Shown here piece by piece: positions 57,301 to 64,000 of a stretch of DNA of 64,000 nucleotides (the first letter of the stretch is position 1; each line of letters opens with the position of its first letter). Position numbers and translations under genes: made by a program. This DNA comes from Jejuia pallidilutea (lineage in GTDB: Bacteria; Bacteroidota; Bacteroidia; Flavobacteriales; Flavobacteriaceae): contig NZ_PVEO01000011.1 of assembly GCF_002973595.1 (NCBI RefSeq), forward strand, positions 1 to 64,000, written 5' to 3'. The notes below the pieces were generated by a model. That model saw nothing but the letters and a program-made list of their open reading frames with translations, did no database searches and was not told where the DNA came from.

Positions 57301-58546
57301 TGGCTTTACCTTTGGTTCACAAAACGATATTAGGCAAGAAGCCGCAAGACGCGGTTGGTTAACAACGTTTCAAGAATTTAATCAGCAATTTACGCAGACC
57401 CATAGTGAACAGTTAGATATTTCAGCAAGTCTAGAACCTGTTAGAGATTTAAAAATTGATATAACAGGAAACAAAACCTACTTTGAGAATTTTGCCGAAA
57501 ATTACAGGGTAGACCCTTTAACTTTAGATTATATAGCCTTAACACCAAACACCTTTGGGAATTTTAATATTTCTACGGTTTTAATAAAAACAGCCTTTAG
57601 TAAAAGCGACGAAACAACATCTGATGCCTTTAACGATTTTAGGGCAAACAGACTTACCGTTGCCAGACGTGTTGCTGCAGCAAGAGGTGCCGATGTAAAT
57701 GATGTAGATGCCGAGGGCTTTCCAAGAGGCTTCGGAAAAAACAGTCAAGCGGTATTGTTACCAGCATTTTTGGCGGCCTACAGTGGTCAAGATCCCAATA
57801 ACGTAAAGCTAGACGCTTTTAGAAGCGTGCCAATACCAAACTGGGATATAAAGTATACTGGCTTTATGAAGTTTGCTTGGTTTAAAAAGAATTTTAGGCG
57901 TTTTTCTGTAACTCATGGCTATCGTTCTAGTTATAATATTAATCAATTTCAAACAAATTTAGATTTTAACGATATCAATTATTCGTTAGGTTATGATGCC
58001 CCAGAAAACAATGATACCAAAGACCAATCGGGAAATTATAAAAACGAACGGTTGTTTAGCAATATTAACCTAATGGAGATGTTTAGTCCGTTAGTACGAC
58101 TAGATATGGAGATGAAAAACTCTATGAAAATCTTAGCCGAAATTAGAAAAGACAGGTTGCTTTCCTTGAGTTTTGATAATAACCTACTTACCGAAGTTAT
58201 AGGTAACGAATATGCTTTAGGCTTAGGGTATCGCATAAAAGATGTACGCATAAAATCTAAAATGGCTGGTCCCAAAAAACGTATAGTTAGCGATTTGAAT
58301 ATGAAAGCAGATATTTCAGTAAGAGATAATAAAACCATTGTTAGATATTTAGATTTAGAGAACAATCAGGTCACCTCGGGGCAAACCATTTGGGGACTTA
58401 AATATTCGGCAGATTATGCCTTTAGTAGAAATTTAACCGCTATTTTCTATTTTGATTATGCCTTTGCAGACTATGCTATTTCTACAGCCTTTCCCCAAAC
58501 TACAATACGCTCTGGGTTTACGCTAAGGTACAATTTTGGGAATTAA
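51323..58546 (+). CDS. sprA: Type IX secretion outer-membrane translocon SprA (Sov)
   Basis: 2407 residues, the giant single-chain outer-membrane barrel of the T9SS. In Flavobacterium johnsoniae the homologue forms a 36-strand pore that exports gliding adhesins. A signal peptide (SIKTYVALIALLLLSVSVWAQ) is followed by the conserved N-terminal region (ESKYTYDPITDRYIYTEKIG, LNYDTQST-like VNANYDTQSTFDFQN), long internal segments (GEFAYLAPGAP, YIDDFEGTQNAIDL) and a C-terminal run of strands ending GFTLRYNFGN. No ATG precedes the signal peptide in frame; the only usable start after the upstream stop is TTG at 51323. It serves the adhesin encoded at 37003-41688 among other clients. Confidence 0.96.
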   Translation: MNITNHSCHKSIKTYVALIALLLLSVSVWAQQPVQDSTKTGFSLGSIKFPKPNGIESKYTYDPITDRYIYTEKIGEFNINYPIILTPKEFKDLVAKESLRNYYKEKIDAFDGKKKGAEDEQKNLLPEFYVNSGFFETIFGGNTIEVVPQGSVEMDLGVLFSRQDNPSFSPRNRSNFTFDFDQRISLSLLGKVGTRLQVNANYDTQSTFDFQNIIKLDYTPTEDDIIQKIEVGNVNMPLNSSLITGAQSLFGVKAQLQFGRTTVTGVFSEQQSQGNTVVAQGGGTLEEFDFFIWDYDENRHFFLAQYFRDTYDEALRNYPFINNKGLQITRLEVYITNRSNRTDNVRNIVALQDLGETDKLFSTLISVSAPPGSFPDNGNNNLDPTAIGSGSVLTEAIRDIATAQNGFGAIQGSVNEGSDYGKIENARKLQEGQEYTFNKDLGYISLNQRLNADEVLAVAYQFTVGGNVYQVGEFANDGVNPNEVSTNNQGQVTQVTNKALVLKMLKSSVTNVQQPIWDLMMKNIYDTGAFNLSQDDFTLNIFYNEASPLNFITPVEGTTFPAFDNHTPTITGDDKEIEETTLLRLFNLDKLNFNNDPQGNGDGFFDFVPGITVQPQNGKIIFTKVEPFGRYLFDVLDDDGNPNNNDFEYEQETFTNPNQEKYVYDILYKSTKIAALEEADKNKFKLKGRYSSSGGGDGIPIGAFNVPRGSVRVTAGGRVLIEGVDYTVNYQLGRVQILDEALKASNTPIQVSTENNAVFGQQTRRFTGINIEHKFNDNFVIGGTLLNLNERPITQKANFGSEPINNTIFGFNGNYSSEVPFLTRMVNKLPNIDTDVPSNISLRGEFAYLAPGAPKGTNLNGEATSYIDDFEGTQNAIDLKAQQSWFLSSRPLELGGNVPGNDQPGIQNGYGRAMLNWYTVDPIFYSARRPDGVSDEDLSSLYTSRVFINELFPEQDLVQGQNSILFTLDLAYYPEERGPYNFNENANSTAPNNRWAGITRQLTSTDLEQANVEYIEFWLQDPFQENPANPGGKLVFNLGNISEDIIKDGRKLYENGLPEDGDISLLPQTTWGSVVPLNQSLVYAFDTTGEERTNQDVGYDGYSDANERAFASTIPGGFDALEDPANDNYTFFLDAEGGIFERYKKFNGVEGNTPDVFTDTQRGTNPQPDVEDINRDNTMNTIDSYFEYELDITPATLNINNEFIVDTKNVEAQSEDNRRVLENGEVVYPKWYLFRIPVTKSTRAIGGITDFRSVRFVRTYLKDFNQNTVFRFGTLDLVRSDWRRYNQSLAEDNDDPTDDGTDFSVGIVGTIDNEGSYVRPPGIEPEQLFNNNTVVRQNEQALVVNVCNLETEDSRAVFKNINIDMRQFKRLRMFLHAQDDDYGFNDTNTERLVGFMRIGNDLNDNYYQIEIPLVKSPTGSIRREDVWPFENEINLAIDVLGKIKAQGISDGTLLNGEPVFYDVVGDDIIPVADQFSGYVTGQHRVAIKGNPNFGDVRTLMVGVKNATNSDVCANVWFNELRLSDMDNEGGWAAVVSMDTNIADFANISATGRQSTSGFGALEQGPSERALEDVQQYDVVTNVNVGQLLPKTWGVQVPFNYAQSEELVTPKFDQFYKDLKLQDRIDAANSEAERQEVKEQSEDYTRRQSINLIGVRKNRTTEKTPRFYDVENFTFNYSYNKVEHRDFEIENSVNKTVRAGANYAFNFNPITVEPFKKNDSLFTGKYWKFLKDFNVNLLPTSFAVNTDINRQFNRQKFREIDLTGNNIGIEELFRRNYTFDFQYTINYNITQALQLNFTAANNNIVRNYFLNDDFIAGEQDQRLDVWDGFLDIGDPNRQTQSLGLTYQLPLNKIPTFSFIDATYQYNGDFQWQKGSDLYGQEFGQDIHTVQNSNTHNINTSLDMRRLYKYIGLEKKPTRTVRTRTRGAGGPPGEQPEGNQKPKNSTKAGTKLLNAGIDIVTSIKRVQINYSENNGTFLPGYTLTPGFVGTLKPSFGFTFGSQNDIRQEAARRGWLTTFQEFNQQFTQTHSEQLDISASLEPVRDLKIDITGNKTYFENFAENYRVDPLTLDYIALTPNTFGNFNISTVLIKTAFSKSDETTSDAFNDFRANRLTVARRVAAARGADVNDVDAEGFPRGFGKNSQAVLLPAFLAAYSGQDPNNVKLDAFRSVPIPNWDIKYTGFMKFAWFKKNFRRFSVTHGYRSSYNINQFQTNLDFNDINYSLGYDAPENNDTKDQSGNYKNERLFSNINLMEMFSPLVRLDMEMKNSMKILAEIRKDRLLSLSFDNNLLTEVIGNEYALGLGYRIKDVRIKSKMAGPKKRIVSDLNMKADISVRDNKTIVRYLDLENNQVTSGQTIWGLKYSADYAFSRNLTAIFYFDYAFADYAISTAFPQTTIRSGFTLRYNFGN

Positions 58547-58604
58547 GCGTTTTGTCATTCAAAGGGAGGTACGACCGAAGCATCTAGAAAACGCTTTATT
58601 TTTT
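58545..58604 (+). terminator. Terminator of sprA containing a dispersed repeat
   Basis: AAGCGTTTT (58545-58553) pairs with AAAACGCTT (58588-58596), followed by TATTTTTT. The loop (TCATTCAAAGGGAGGTACGA and following bases) resembles the widespread intergenic element with TCATTGCGAGGxAGxACGAC...GAAGCAATCT, so a repeat seems to have become the terminator loop. Confidence 0.65.
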
Positions 58605-58630
58605 AAATTGTTAATGATACAAATATCTAT

Positions 58631-58660
58631 TTGAAATGTAATTTTGAATAGATACATTTG
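58631..58660 (+). promoter_or_regulatory. Promoter of gcvH (TTG-N19-TACATTTG)
   Basis: TTG at 58631-58633 and TACATTTG at 58653-58660 match the Bacteroidota consensus with 19-bp spacing, 27 bp before the gcvH ATG. Confidence 0.75.
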
Positions 58661-58687
58661 TGAAAACAATATTTTTAAATCATTATA

Positions 58688-59068
58688 ATGAATATTCCAT
58701 CAGAATTAAAATACACCAAAGACCACGAATGGGTTAAAATTGAAGGAGACACAGCAGTGGTAGGAATTACCGATTTTGCACAAAGCGAATTAGGAGACAT
58801 TGTTTACGTTGAAGTAGAAACTTTAGACGAAACACTAGATGCCGACGAAATTTTTGGAACCGTTGAGGCTGTTAAAACAGTATCAGATTTGTTTCTACCA
58901 TTATCAGGCGAAATCGTAGCATTTAACGAAGCTCTGGAAGATGAGCCAGAAACCGTAAATTCTGATCCTTACGGTGATGGATGGATGATAAAAATTAAGT
59001 ATTCTGATGCTTCACAAATAGATAATTTACTGTCTAGCGAAGCCTATAAAGAATTAATAGGTGCTTAA
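58688..59068 (+). CDS. gcvH: Glycine cleavage system H protein
   Basis: 126 residues, the standard length. The lipoyl-lysine lies in [17 protein letters not shown] (Lys at about 64), within the hybrid-motif fold of lipoyl carriers. H protein carries the aminomethyl group between the P, T and L proteins in glycine degradation. gcvP and gcvT are not in the window. The stop overlaps the GTG start of the VanZ gene by 8 nt, which suggests coupled translation. Confidence 0.96.
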   Translation: MNIPSELKYTKDHEWVKIEGDTAVVGITDFAQSELGDIVYVEVETLDETLDADEIFGTVEAVKTVSDLFLPLSGEIVAFNEALEDEPETVNSDPYGDGWMIKIKYSDASQIDNLLSSEAYKELIGA

Positions 59069-59435
59069 AAAAGCCGCTCCTTTTCTTGCAATACCCTATA
59101 CAATTGCTTTGGCAACCGCCAGTTTAATAAATTTAAACAGCATGCCTAAAGTAGAACTAAATTATGGCGACAAGATTTTTCATTTTTTAGCCTATGCTAT
59201 TTTGTGCTTATTGTGGTATTTAGTTTTTTATTACAGAATGCAACACACCTTAAAAAAAGCTGTTTTACACGCTGTAGTTTTAGCAATTATTTTTGGTATA
59301 ATTCTTGAGGTATTACAGGGTACGTTAACTCCGTACAGATCTCTCGATGTTTACGATGCCATAGCAAATAGTTTAGGGGCATTGTTAACAGGAGTACTAT
59401 TATTGGCAAAAGGAAAAATACAAGTTAAAAATTAA
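59061..59435 (+). CDS. VanZ family membrane protein
   Basis: 124 residues with about four transmembrane segments. The motif [16 protein letters not shown] and later [31 protein letters not shown] are VanZ family signatures (the conserved His, then Glu and the D-x-x-D-xx-N region). VanZ was named from teicoplanin resistance, but most family members have no known role; envelope biology is likely. The start is GTG at 59061 inside the end of gcvH. No ATG would preserve the first helix. Confidence 0.88.
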   Translation: MLKKAAPFLAIPYTIALATASLINLNSMPKVELNYGDKIFHFLAYAILCLLWYLVFYYRMQHTLKKAVLHAVVLAIIFGIILEVLQGTLTPYRSLDVYDAIANSLGALLTGVLLLAKGKIQVKN

Positions 59436-59498
59436 CAAACTCTTGTTTTTTTCCCAAATAAGTAGTTATTTTAGCAATCTGGAAAAACAAATAAAATT

Positions 59499-60218
59499 AT
59501 GGAACCTAAAAAAAATCCAAAAGCTAACGTAGGTAGAAACAGTTCTCTGTTTTTCTCTATAGGTTTAGCACTTATGCTATTTTTAGCATATTACTCTATC
59601 AATTACAAAACTTATGATAAGGCTGACATTGATATAGGACAATTGAATTTAGAAGAAGAGCTAGAAGAGGAAATTCCATTAACACAGCAAATACAAACGC
59701 CACCACCGCCACCGCCACCACCAGCAGCACCTGAAGTTATTGAGGTTGTAGAAGATGAGGAAGAAGTGGAAGAAACTGTAATTGAGTCTACCGAGGTAGA
59801 TCAAGAAACTGAAATTGTTGAGGTTGAAGAAATTGAAGTAGAAGAAGTAGAGGAAGATATAGAAGTACCTTTTGCAGTTATTGAAAATGTTCCAGTTTTC
59901 CCAGGATGTGAAAAAGGTAACAATGCAGCAAAGAAAAAATGTATGTCTGAAAAAATTCAGAAATTCGTACAGAAAAAGTTCAATACCGAGTTAGCTTCAG
60001 ATTTAGGTCTTTCAGGAAGACAGCGTATTAACGTTATCTTTAAGATTGATAAAAATGGAAACATTACAGGTGTACGCTCTAGAGCACCACACCCAGGATT
60101 AGAGAAAGAAGCAGCAAGGGTAATTAATTTATTACCTAAAATGAAACCAGGTAGACAACGTGGTAAGCCAGTTACAGTACCGTATTCTTTACCAATAGTA
60201 TTTCAAGTACAAGACTAG
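59499..60218 (+). CDS. Energy transducer TonB
   Basis: 239 residues: a short cytoplasmic tail, one transmembrane helix (about 16-33), an acidic and proline-rich spacer (about 55-130, with a run of eight Pro) and a C-terminal TonB domain (about 130-239). The domain opens VPVFPGCE and has KKKCMSEKI, then RQRINVIFKIDKNGNITGV and PKMKPGRQRGKPVTVPYSLP. The cysteine pair (FPGCE...KKC) is periplasmic and could form a disulfide. TonB passes energy from ExbB/ExbD to outer-membrane receptors. A weak promoter (TTG at 59443, TATTTTAG at 59467-59474) and a terminator flank it. Its paralogue is the next gene. Confidence 0.92.
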   Translation: MEPKKNPKANVGRNSSLFFSIGLALMLFLAYYSINYKTYDKADIDIGQLNLEEELEEEIPLTQQIQTPPPPPPPPAAPEVIEVVEDEEEVEETVIESTEVDQETEIVEVEEIEVEEVEEDIEVPFAVIENVPVFPGCEKGNNAAKKKCMSEKIQKFVQKKFNTELASDLGLSGRQRINVIFKIDKNGNITGVRSRAPHPGLEKEAARVINLLPKMKPGRQRGKPVTVPYSLPIVFQVQD

Positions 60219-60253
60219 CAAAATATCTGCAACCGCAGAATTTAATAAAAATA

Positions 60254-60292
60254 AAATCCCGTTACATAAATTTGTAACGGGATTTCTTTTTT
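60254..60292 (+). terminator. Terminator of the first tonB gene
   Basis: AAATCCCGTTACA (60254-60266) pairs perfectly with TGTAACGGGATTT (60273-60285), and CTTTTTT follows. Confidence 0.92.
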
Positions 60293-60467
60293 GGTATGCT
60301 TATTGTGATTTTATCATAATATTAACATTTTAACTATGATATTAAAACACATAAGAACTATTTATTGTTTTTTGCATGCAAACAGTCCTTAATCTTATGA
60401 ATTTTATTAGTGAAACTCTATTTTGAAAAATTATGTAGTAATATATTCAAAATAGTTAGTTGAACTA

Positions 60468-60489
60468 ATCCCGCTTTTTCCAGCGGGAT
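60468..60489. repeat. Palindromic element ATCCCGCT...AGCGGGAT
   Basis: An 8-bp stem around TTTTCC, about 50 bp upstream of the second tonB. It resembles the GC-rich hairpin at 63577-63596 and other dispersed intergenic palindromes. It has no T run directly after it, so it is probably not a terminator. Confidence 0.4.
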
Positions 60490-60540
60490 CTTAGCTTCGC
60501 TAGCTTCACTTTATTGTAGTTTTAAAAAAAATCACAATAC

Positions 60541-61338
60541 ATGAAAAATTCAAAAACACCCCACGAACTCATTCGGCAAAATGAGCAAATCGTGAAACAA
60601 TCACAAAAGCATGATACAAATTTACAAAAAAACTCAATCCTCTATTTTCAGGTAGGTTTAATAGTGTGTCTTTTAGCGGCTTTGGGGTTGTTAGAAATGC
60701 AATTTGAGAATAGAATTCCTAATTATGGACAAGACTTTAGTGATACTGTTGAAACTTTTGAAATAGAAGTCCCAAAATTTAGAGTCTACGAAGCTCCAAA
60801 ACCCGAAGTAAAACCTAAAGTTTTAGAAAAAAAGGTATCGCTTATAAAAACTCCCAAGATTATTGAAAATAACGATACAACGCATAAGATTTTAGAAATT
60901 GAAACACCTGACGACATGACTTCTGATGTGCCTTTTGATCCGAATTCACTTAATATCGAGAAACCTATTGAAACCACAATAGTAGATTTTGTTTTTATTG
61001 AAGAGGCGCCAATTTATCCAGGTTGTGAGGACGAAAAAGGAAACAAAGCAAGAAAGAAGTGTATGTCTGATAAAATAACGCGATTAGTTCAAAGCAAATT
61101 TAACGGTGGTGACATTGCTTCTAAATATGGTTTGTCTGGAAGGCAAAAAATATATGTGCAATTTCAAATTGATAAAACAGGAAAGGTTGTAGATGTTAAA
61201 ACGCAAGCAGCCCACCCTAAGCTTAAAGATGAAGCAGAACGCGTAGTGAATAAAATTCCAAAAATGAAACCGGGGATACAGTTTGATAAGCCAGTTGGAG
61301 TAAGGTATAATTTGCCTATAACATTCATTGCACAGTAA
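60541..61338 (+). CDS. Energy transducer TonB, paralogue of the preceding TonB
   Basis: 265 residues: a longer cytoplasmic N-terminus, one transmembrane helix (about 35-53), a spacer with KPEVKPKVLEKK and a C-terminal TonB domain (about 155-265). The last part closely follows its neighbour: APIYPGCE, ARKKCMSDKI, YGLSGRQKIYVQFQIDKTG and PKMKPGIQFDKPVGVRYNLP, with the same two cysteines. The proline run of the first TonB is missing. The two genes probably arose by duplication. It has its own terminator, so each copy can be regulated separately. Confidence 0.88.
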   Translation: MKNSKTPHELIRQNEQIVKQSQKHDTNLQKNSILYFQVGLIVCLLAALGLLEMQFENRIPNYGQDFSDTVETFEIEVPKFRVYEAPKPEVKPKVLEKKVSLIKTPKIIENNDTTHKILEIETPDDMTSDVPFDPNSLNIEKPIETTIVDFVFIEEAPIYPGCEDEKGNKARKKCMSDKITRLVQSKFNGGDIASKYGLSGRQKIYVQFQIDKTGKVVDVKTQAAHPKLKDEAERVVNKIPKMKPGIQFDKPVGVRYNLPITFIAQ

Positions 61339-61359
61339 CATTACAATTTAGCATGCAGT

Positions 61360-61394
61360 AAGCCGTTATCTTAAATAGATGGCGGCTTTTTTAT
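61360..61394 (+). terminator. Terminator of the second tonB gene
   Basis: AAGCCGTTATCT (61360-61371) pairs with AGATGGCGGCTT (61377-61388), using two G-U pairs, around a TAAAT loop. TTTTATT follows. Confidence 0.85.
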
Positions 61395-61467
61395 TGTGAA
61401 GGGTTTCGTTTAACTATCTTAATAAAATATGCTATCTTTCAAACCAAAATGTAATCATATCCATTAT

Positions 61468-63573
61468 ATGAAGTATATGAAGCAATTTGTTGCCCTTCTG
61501 CTATTTTTTACTCAATTTTTTACCTTTTCCCAAGATACTAATCTTTACGAAAAACCTCCTGTTTTTCCAGAATGTTCTAATGTTGCTATAGATGCACTTC
61601 AAGAGTGTTTTGATGCGCAAGTATTCAACATTATTAAAGAAAAGTTTAAAGTCCCTTCAAACCTAAAAAATGATAATTATAAAGGTGAAGTTATTGTGCT
61701 TTTTGAAGTAGATACAACAGGGAGTTTTAGAGTAATGTACGTAGATGCTATGTATAATGAATTGAAGGCTGAGGCAAAACGTGTTTTTGAAACTTTTCCT
61801 AAAATTGAACCTGCGACTTATAGCGGACGCAAAACCTTTAAACAATATTCAATTCCAATACAAATACCTTTAGACGATTTTACACTTTCTACACCAAAAG
61901 ATTTGGCAAAATCCAACGCTATTAATAAATTAGAAGAGGCTGCAAAGCAAGAGTTTGAAGCCGTAAATAGCGGTTTAACCACCTATTCAAATAAAGCACT
62001 TACCAGTAAATTAAATATTCAATTCACACATAGCGACTATGCACGTTTTGATCGTGCCATGAATGTTATTGGCACCAACAGCCATACGGCGTCTAAGCCC
62101 TTCTTATACGATGATGTTTCTAAATATTATAATTTTGAAGCAGAACGTGATGCATTAAAGAAAAATACTGAAACTTGGGCAGGCAAAAAACTCTGGAATG
62201 AGCATTTGGTGCAATTACAGGGTAAGGACTATTGGTTTACAATAGATCCTGTTTTCGATTTACAAGCTGGTACAGATTCTGAAGGCGGCAGTACATATAA
62301 CAATACTAGAGGTATTATGATACAAGGAGGCTTGGGCAAAAACTTTAATTTTTACAGTACCATTTTTGAAAGCCAAGGGCGTTTCGCAGATTATGTTAAC
62401 AGGTATGCCGAAAGTTTAAAGGCGTTTGGTCCAGATCCCGCCATTATTCCAGGGAGAGGCATTGCCAAACGTTTTAAGACCGATAGTTATGATTATCCAG
62501 TTGCAGAGGCCTATTTATCGTATTCGCCAGCTAAATTTTTAAATGTACAATTTGGCCATGGCAAAAACTTTATTGGGGATGGCTATCGCTCTTTATTGGT
62601 TAGCGATGTAACGAGTCCGTATCCCTTTTTAAAGCTAAACACCAAGTTTTGGAAAATAAAATACACCAATACCTTTATGTGGATGCGAGATGTTAGGGAT
62701 GCCGTGGTAGAAGACAAAGCATTTTTAACCAAATATATTGCTAACCATTATTTAAGTTGGAACGTGTCTAAACGATTTAATTTAGGCTTGTTTGAATCTG
62801 TACTTTGGGAGAATAGCAACAATCGTGGGTTTGATGTAAATTACCTAAATCCCATTATTTTCTATCGCGCCATAGAATTTGTTACGGGTCAAGGTGCAGG
62901 AAATGCACTTTTAGGTGCTACTGCTAAATACAAGTGGAATGATGATGTAAATATCTATGGACAGTTTATTCTAGACGAATTTTCGCTTGGGGATATAAAA
63001 GCCCGAGAAAAAAGCTGGAAAAACAAGTATGGCTATCAAATAGGATTGAAGTATTATAATGCTTTTAAAGTTGATAATTTAGTACTGCAATTGGAGTATA
63101 ACCGTGTACGTCCCTATACCTATTCGCATAATACCATTGTTTTAAACTATGCGCACAACAACCAATCCTTGGCGCATTTGTGGGGTGCTAATTTTAGCGA
63201 ATTAATCTTAATTGGGCGTTACCGCTATAACCGTTGGTTTGCAGATGCACGCTTTATTTTTGGAACTAGAGGTTTAGATTTTAACGATGGTAGCGATAAT
63301 TTTAGTTACGGTGGTGATATTTATAGAAATTATAACGATAGGCCTTTTGATACAGGTGTTGAAGTAGGGCAAGGTAATAAAACAAAAAGCTTCTACGGCA
63401 ATTTACAAGCAGGGTACTTAATTAATCCAGCCAGTAATTTAAAGTTTTTTACAGATATTACGGTTAGAAATTTTAACCCAGAAGCAACTACTGCAACAGC
63501 GTTTAAAAATAATACAGTATGGCTAAACTTTGGCTTGCGCACCGATTTGTTTAATTGGTATTTTGATAATTAA
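61468..63573 (+). CDS. remB: RemB-like gliding motility outer-membrane protein with TonB-C-terminal-like domain
   Basis: About 702 residues from the ATG at 61468 (MKYMKQFVALLLFFTQFFTF); starts at 61429 and 61477 are also open. A signal peptide ends TFSQ. Mature residues begin with a domain of about 110 residues (PPVFPECS, LQECFDAQ, KGEVIVLFEVDTTGSFRV, FPKIEPATYSGRKTFKQYSIP) that parallels the C-terminal domains of the two TonBs just upstream, including both cysteines. The rest (about 200-702) is rich in amphipathic strands, with ends such as WLNFGLRTDLFNWYFDN. It looks like a Wzi/RemB-type outer-membrane barrel. RemB affects gliding in Flavobacterium johnsoniae. The name rests on remembered similarity. 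Confidence 0.75.
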   Translation: MKYMKQFVALLLFFTQFFTFSQDTNLYEKPPVFPECSNVAIDALQECFDAQVFNIIKEKFKVPSNLKNDNYKGEVIVLFEVDTTGSFRVMYVDAMYNELKAEAKRVFETFPKIEPATYSGRKTFKQYSIPIQIPLDDFTLSTPKDLAKSNAINKLEEAAKQEFEAVNSGLTTYSNKALTSKLNIQFTHSDYARFDRAMNVIGTNSHTASKPFLYDDVSKYYNFEAERDALKKNTETWAGKKLWNEHLVQLQGKDYWFTIDPVFDLQAGTDSEGGSTYNNTRGIMIQGGLGKNFNFYSTIFESQGRFADYVNRYAESLKAFGPDPAIIPGRGIAKRFKTDSYDYPVAEAYLSYSPAKFLNVQFGHGKNFIGDGYRSLLVSDVTSPYPFLKLNTKFWKIKYTNTFMWMRDVRDAVVEDKAFLTKYIANHYLSWNVSKRFNLGLFESVLWENSNNRGFDVNYLNPIIFYRAIEFVTGQGAGNALLGATAKYKWNDDVNIYGQFILDEFSLGDIKAREKSWKNKYGYQIGLKYYNAFKVDNLVLQLEYNRVRPYTYSHNTIVLNYAHNNQSLAHLWGANFSELILIGRYRYNRWFADARFIFGTRGLDFNDGSDNFSYGGDIYRNYNDRPFDTGVEVGQGNKTKSFYGNLQAGYLINPASNLKFFTDITVRNFNPEATTATAFKNNTVWLNFGLRTDLFNWYFDN

Positions 63574-63576
63574 CAA

Positions 63577-63603
63577 ATTCCTGCGAAAGCAGGAATCTCT
63601 TTC
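63577..63603 (+). terminator. Probable remB terminator
   Basis: ATTCCTGC (63577-63584) and GCAGGAAT (63589-63596) form a perfect stem with a GAAA tetraloop, followed by CTCTTT. It also resembles the dispersed Bacteroidota repeat with TTCC-GC-GAAA-GC-GGAATCT. Confidence 0.6.
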
Positions 63604-63741
63604 ATATTAATGTAAAATTTATATCTAGAACGAAAATTTTAGATTTAAAAGAGGTTCTCGATACAAATTTTCGTTTCTTAAAATTACTCGAACTATCACC
63701 TATTTAATTATATAGAATACATATTAAAAGTTTAAGTACCA

Positions 63742-63772
63742 TTGCTCAAATTACATTTAAGGCGTATCTTTG
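63742..63772 (+). promoter_or_regulatory. Promoter of cyoE (TTG-N20-TATCTTTG)
   Basis: TTG at 63742-63744 and TATCTTTG at 63765-63772 fit the consensus. The predicted transcription start is near 63778, about 20 nt before the TTG start codon. Confidence 0.65.
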
Positions 63773-63796
63773 CACTCGCAATAAAGAAATTTGGCC

Positions 63797-64000
63797 TTGA
63801 GCAATTCAAAAACTTCGATAGCAGCACCGTCAGTAATTTCAGATTTTAAGGAAATTACTAAAATGCGCCTGTCCATAAGTGTTGTATTCTCTTCATTGGC
63901 CGGATATTTATTGGGTGTGGAGGTTGTAGATTTTAAAGTACTTGTTTTACTGGCGCTTGGAGGCTATTTTATGGTTGGAGCTTCCAATGGGTTTAATCAA
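63797..64000 (+). CDS. cyoE: Heme O synthase (protoheme IX farnesyltransferase), 5' part only
   Basis: 68 codons are visible before the window ends. The peptide (LSNSKTSIAAPSVISDFKEI, then TKMRLSISVVFSSLAGYLLG) opens like CtaB/CyoE, with the first transmembrane helix and the beginning of the second. The sequence stops at GASNGFNQ, the first half of the prenyl-diphosphate-binding NxxxD region. No ATG precedes this conserved part after the in-frame stop at 63782. TTG at 63797 is preferred, with TTG at 63791 also possible. The enzyme farnesylates heme B to heme O on the way to the heme A needed by the oxidase encoded upstream. Confidence 0.85.
   Translation, partial: MSNSKTSIAAPSVISDFKEITKMRLSISVVFSSLAGYLLGVEVVDFKVLVLLALGGYFMVGASNGFNQ

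Larger units (their letters stand above)
60219..60540. other. 322-bp intergenic region between the TonB paralogues
   Basis: No coding sequence is seen. It holds the terminator at 60254-60292 and a GC-rich hairpin at 60468-60489 followed by TTAGCTTCGCTAGCTTC, which contains a direct repeat of TAGCTTC. The rest is AT-rich. A promoter for the second tonB must lie here, but no clear TAnnTTTG box was found. Confidence 0.6.

Overview
The window looks like chromosome from a marine-type member of the Flavobacteriaceae (phylum Bacteroidota). Four things support this: AT-rich sequence; Bacteroidota-type promoters (TAnnTTTG at -7, often with TTG about 19 bp upstream) in front of many genes; signal peptides ending in FAQ or SAQ; and lineage-specific genes. 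The last group includes sprA, a type IX secretion (T9SS) adhesin with a type B sorting domain, PorP/SprF, RemB, and an alternative complex III operon joined to cytochrome oxidase genes. No rRNA, CRISPR array, insertion sequence or recognisable prophage block is visible. One tRNA gene (Gln, UUG) is present.

Layout. 1-2462 (minus): the start of a secreted protein, a tyrosine recombinase and a Sua5-type tRNA t6A enzyme. 2538-2631: a GC-rich structured intergenic element. 2687-4636: YgiQ-type radical SAM protein. 4711-12491 (minus): S9 peptidase, DNA polymerase I and a FucP-type sugar transporter. 12923-14593: membrane metallophosphoesterase and a thioredoxin-fold protein without active-site cysteines. 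14590-18587 (minus): NodB-type deacetylase downstream of a giant DUF2723/TMEM260-like membrane protein. 18821-18893: tRNA-Gln. 18945-19769 (minus): tandem universal stress protein. 19900-24441: rimP-nusA-infB, with a terminator-like hairpin in the leader. 24520-24900 (minus): SPOR-domain protein.

25121-36775 is one long respiratory operon, actABCDEF followed by cytochrome c oxidase subunits II and I. Together these make a quinol:cytochrome c:O2 electron path. 37003-44578 is a T9SS surface module: repetitive adhesin, PorP/SprF and an OmpA/TPR/PD40 protein. 44744-51316 holds a small membrane protein, ruvB, a cytochrome P450 overlapping queG, maeB and ruvA. ruvA runs directly into sprA (51323-58546), the T9SS outer-membrane translocon. 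58688-63573 holds gcvH, a VanZ protein, two TonB paralogues and RemB. The window ends inside cyoE/ctaB.

Common threads are envelope and gliding biology (T9SS translocon, T9SS client, PorP, OmpA, RemB, TonBs) and aerobic respiration (ACIII, aa3 oxidase, heme O synthase). I found no clear-cut unknown defence or mobile system. The most interesting observations are these: a TonB-C-terminal-like domain with the same cysteine signature in three consecutive genes, one of them an outer-membrane barrel protein; a helix-hairpin-helix tail on ActC; the rimP leader hairpin; the structured element before ygiQ; a repeat inserted in-frame into a deacetylase; and a cysteine-free thioredoxin.
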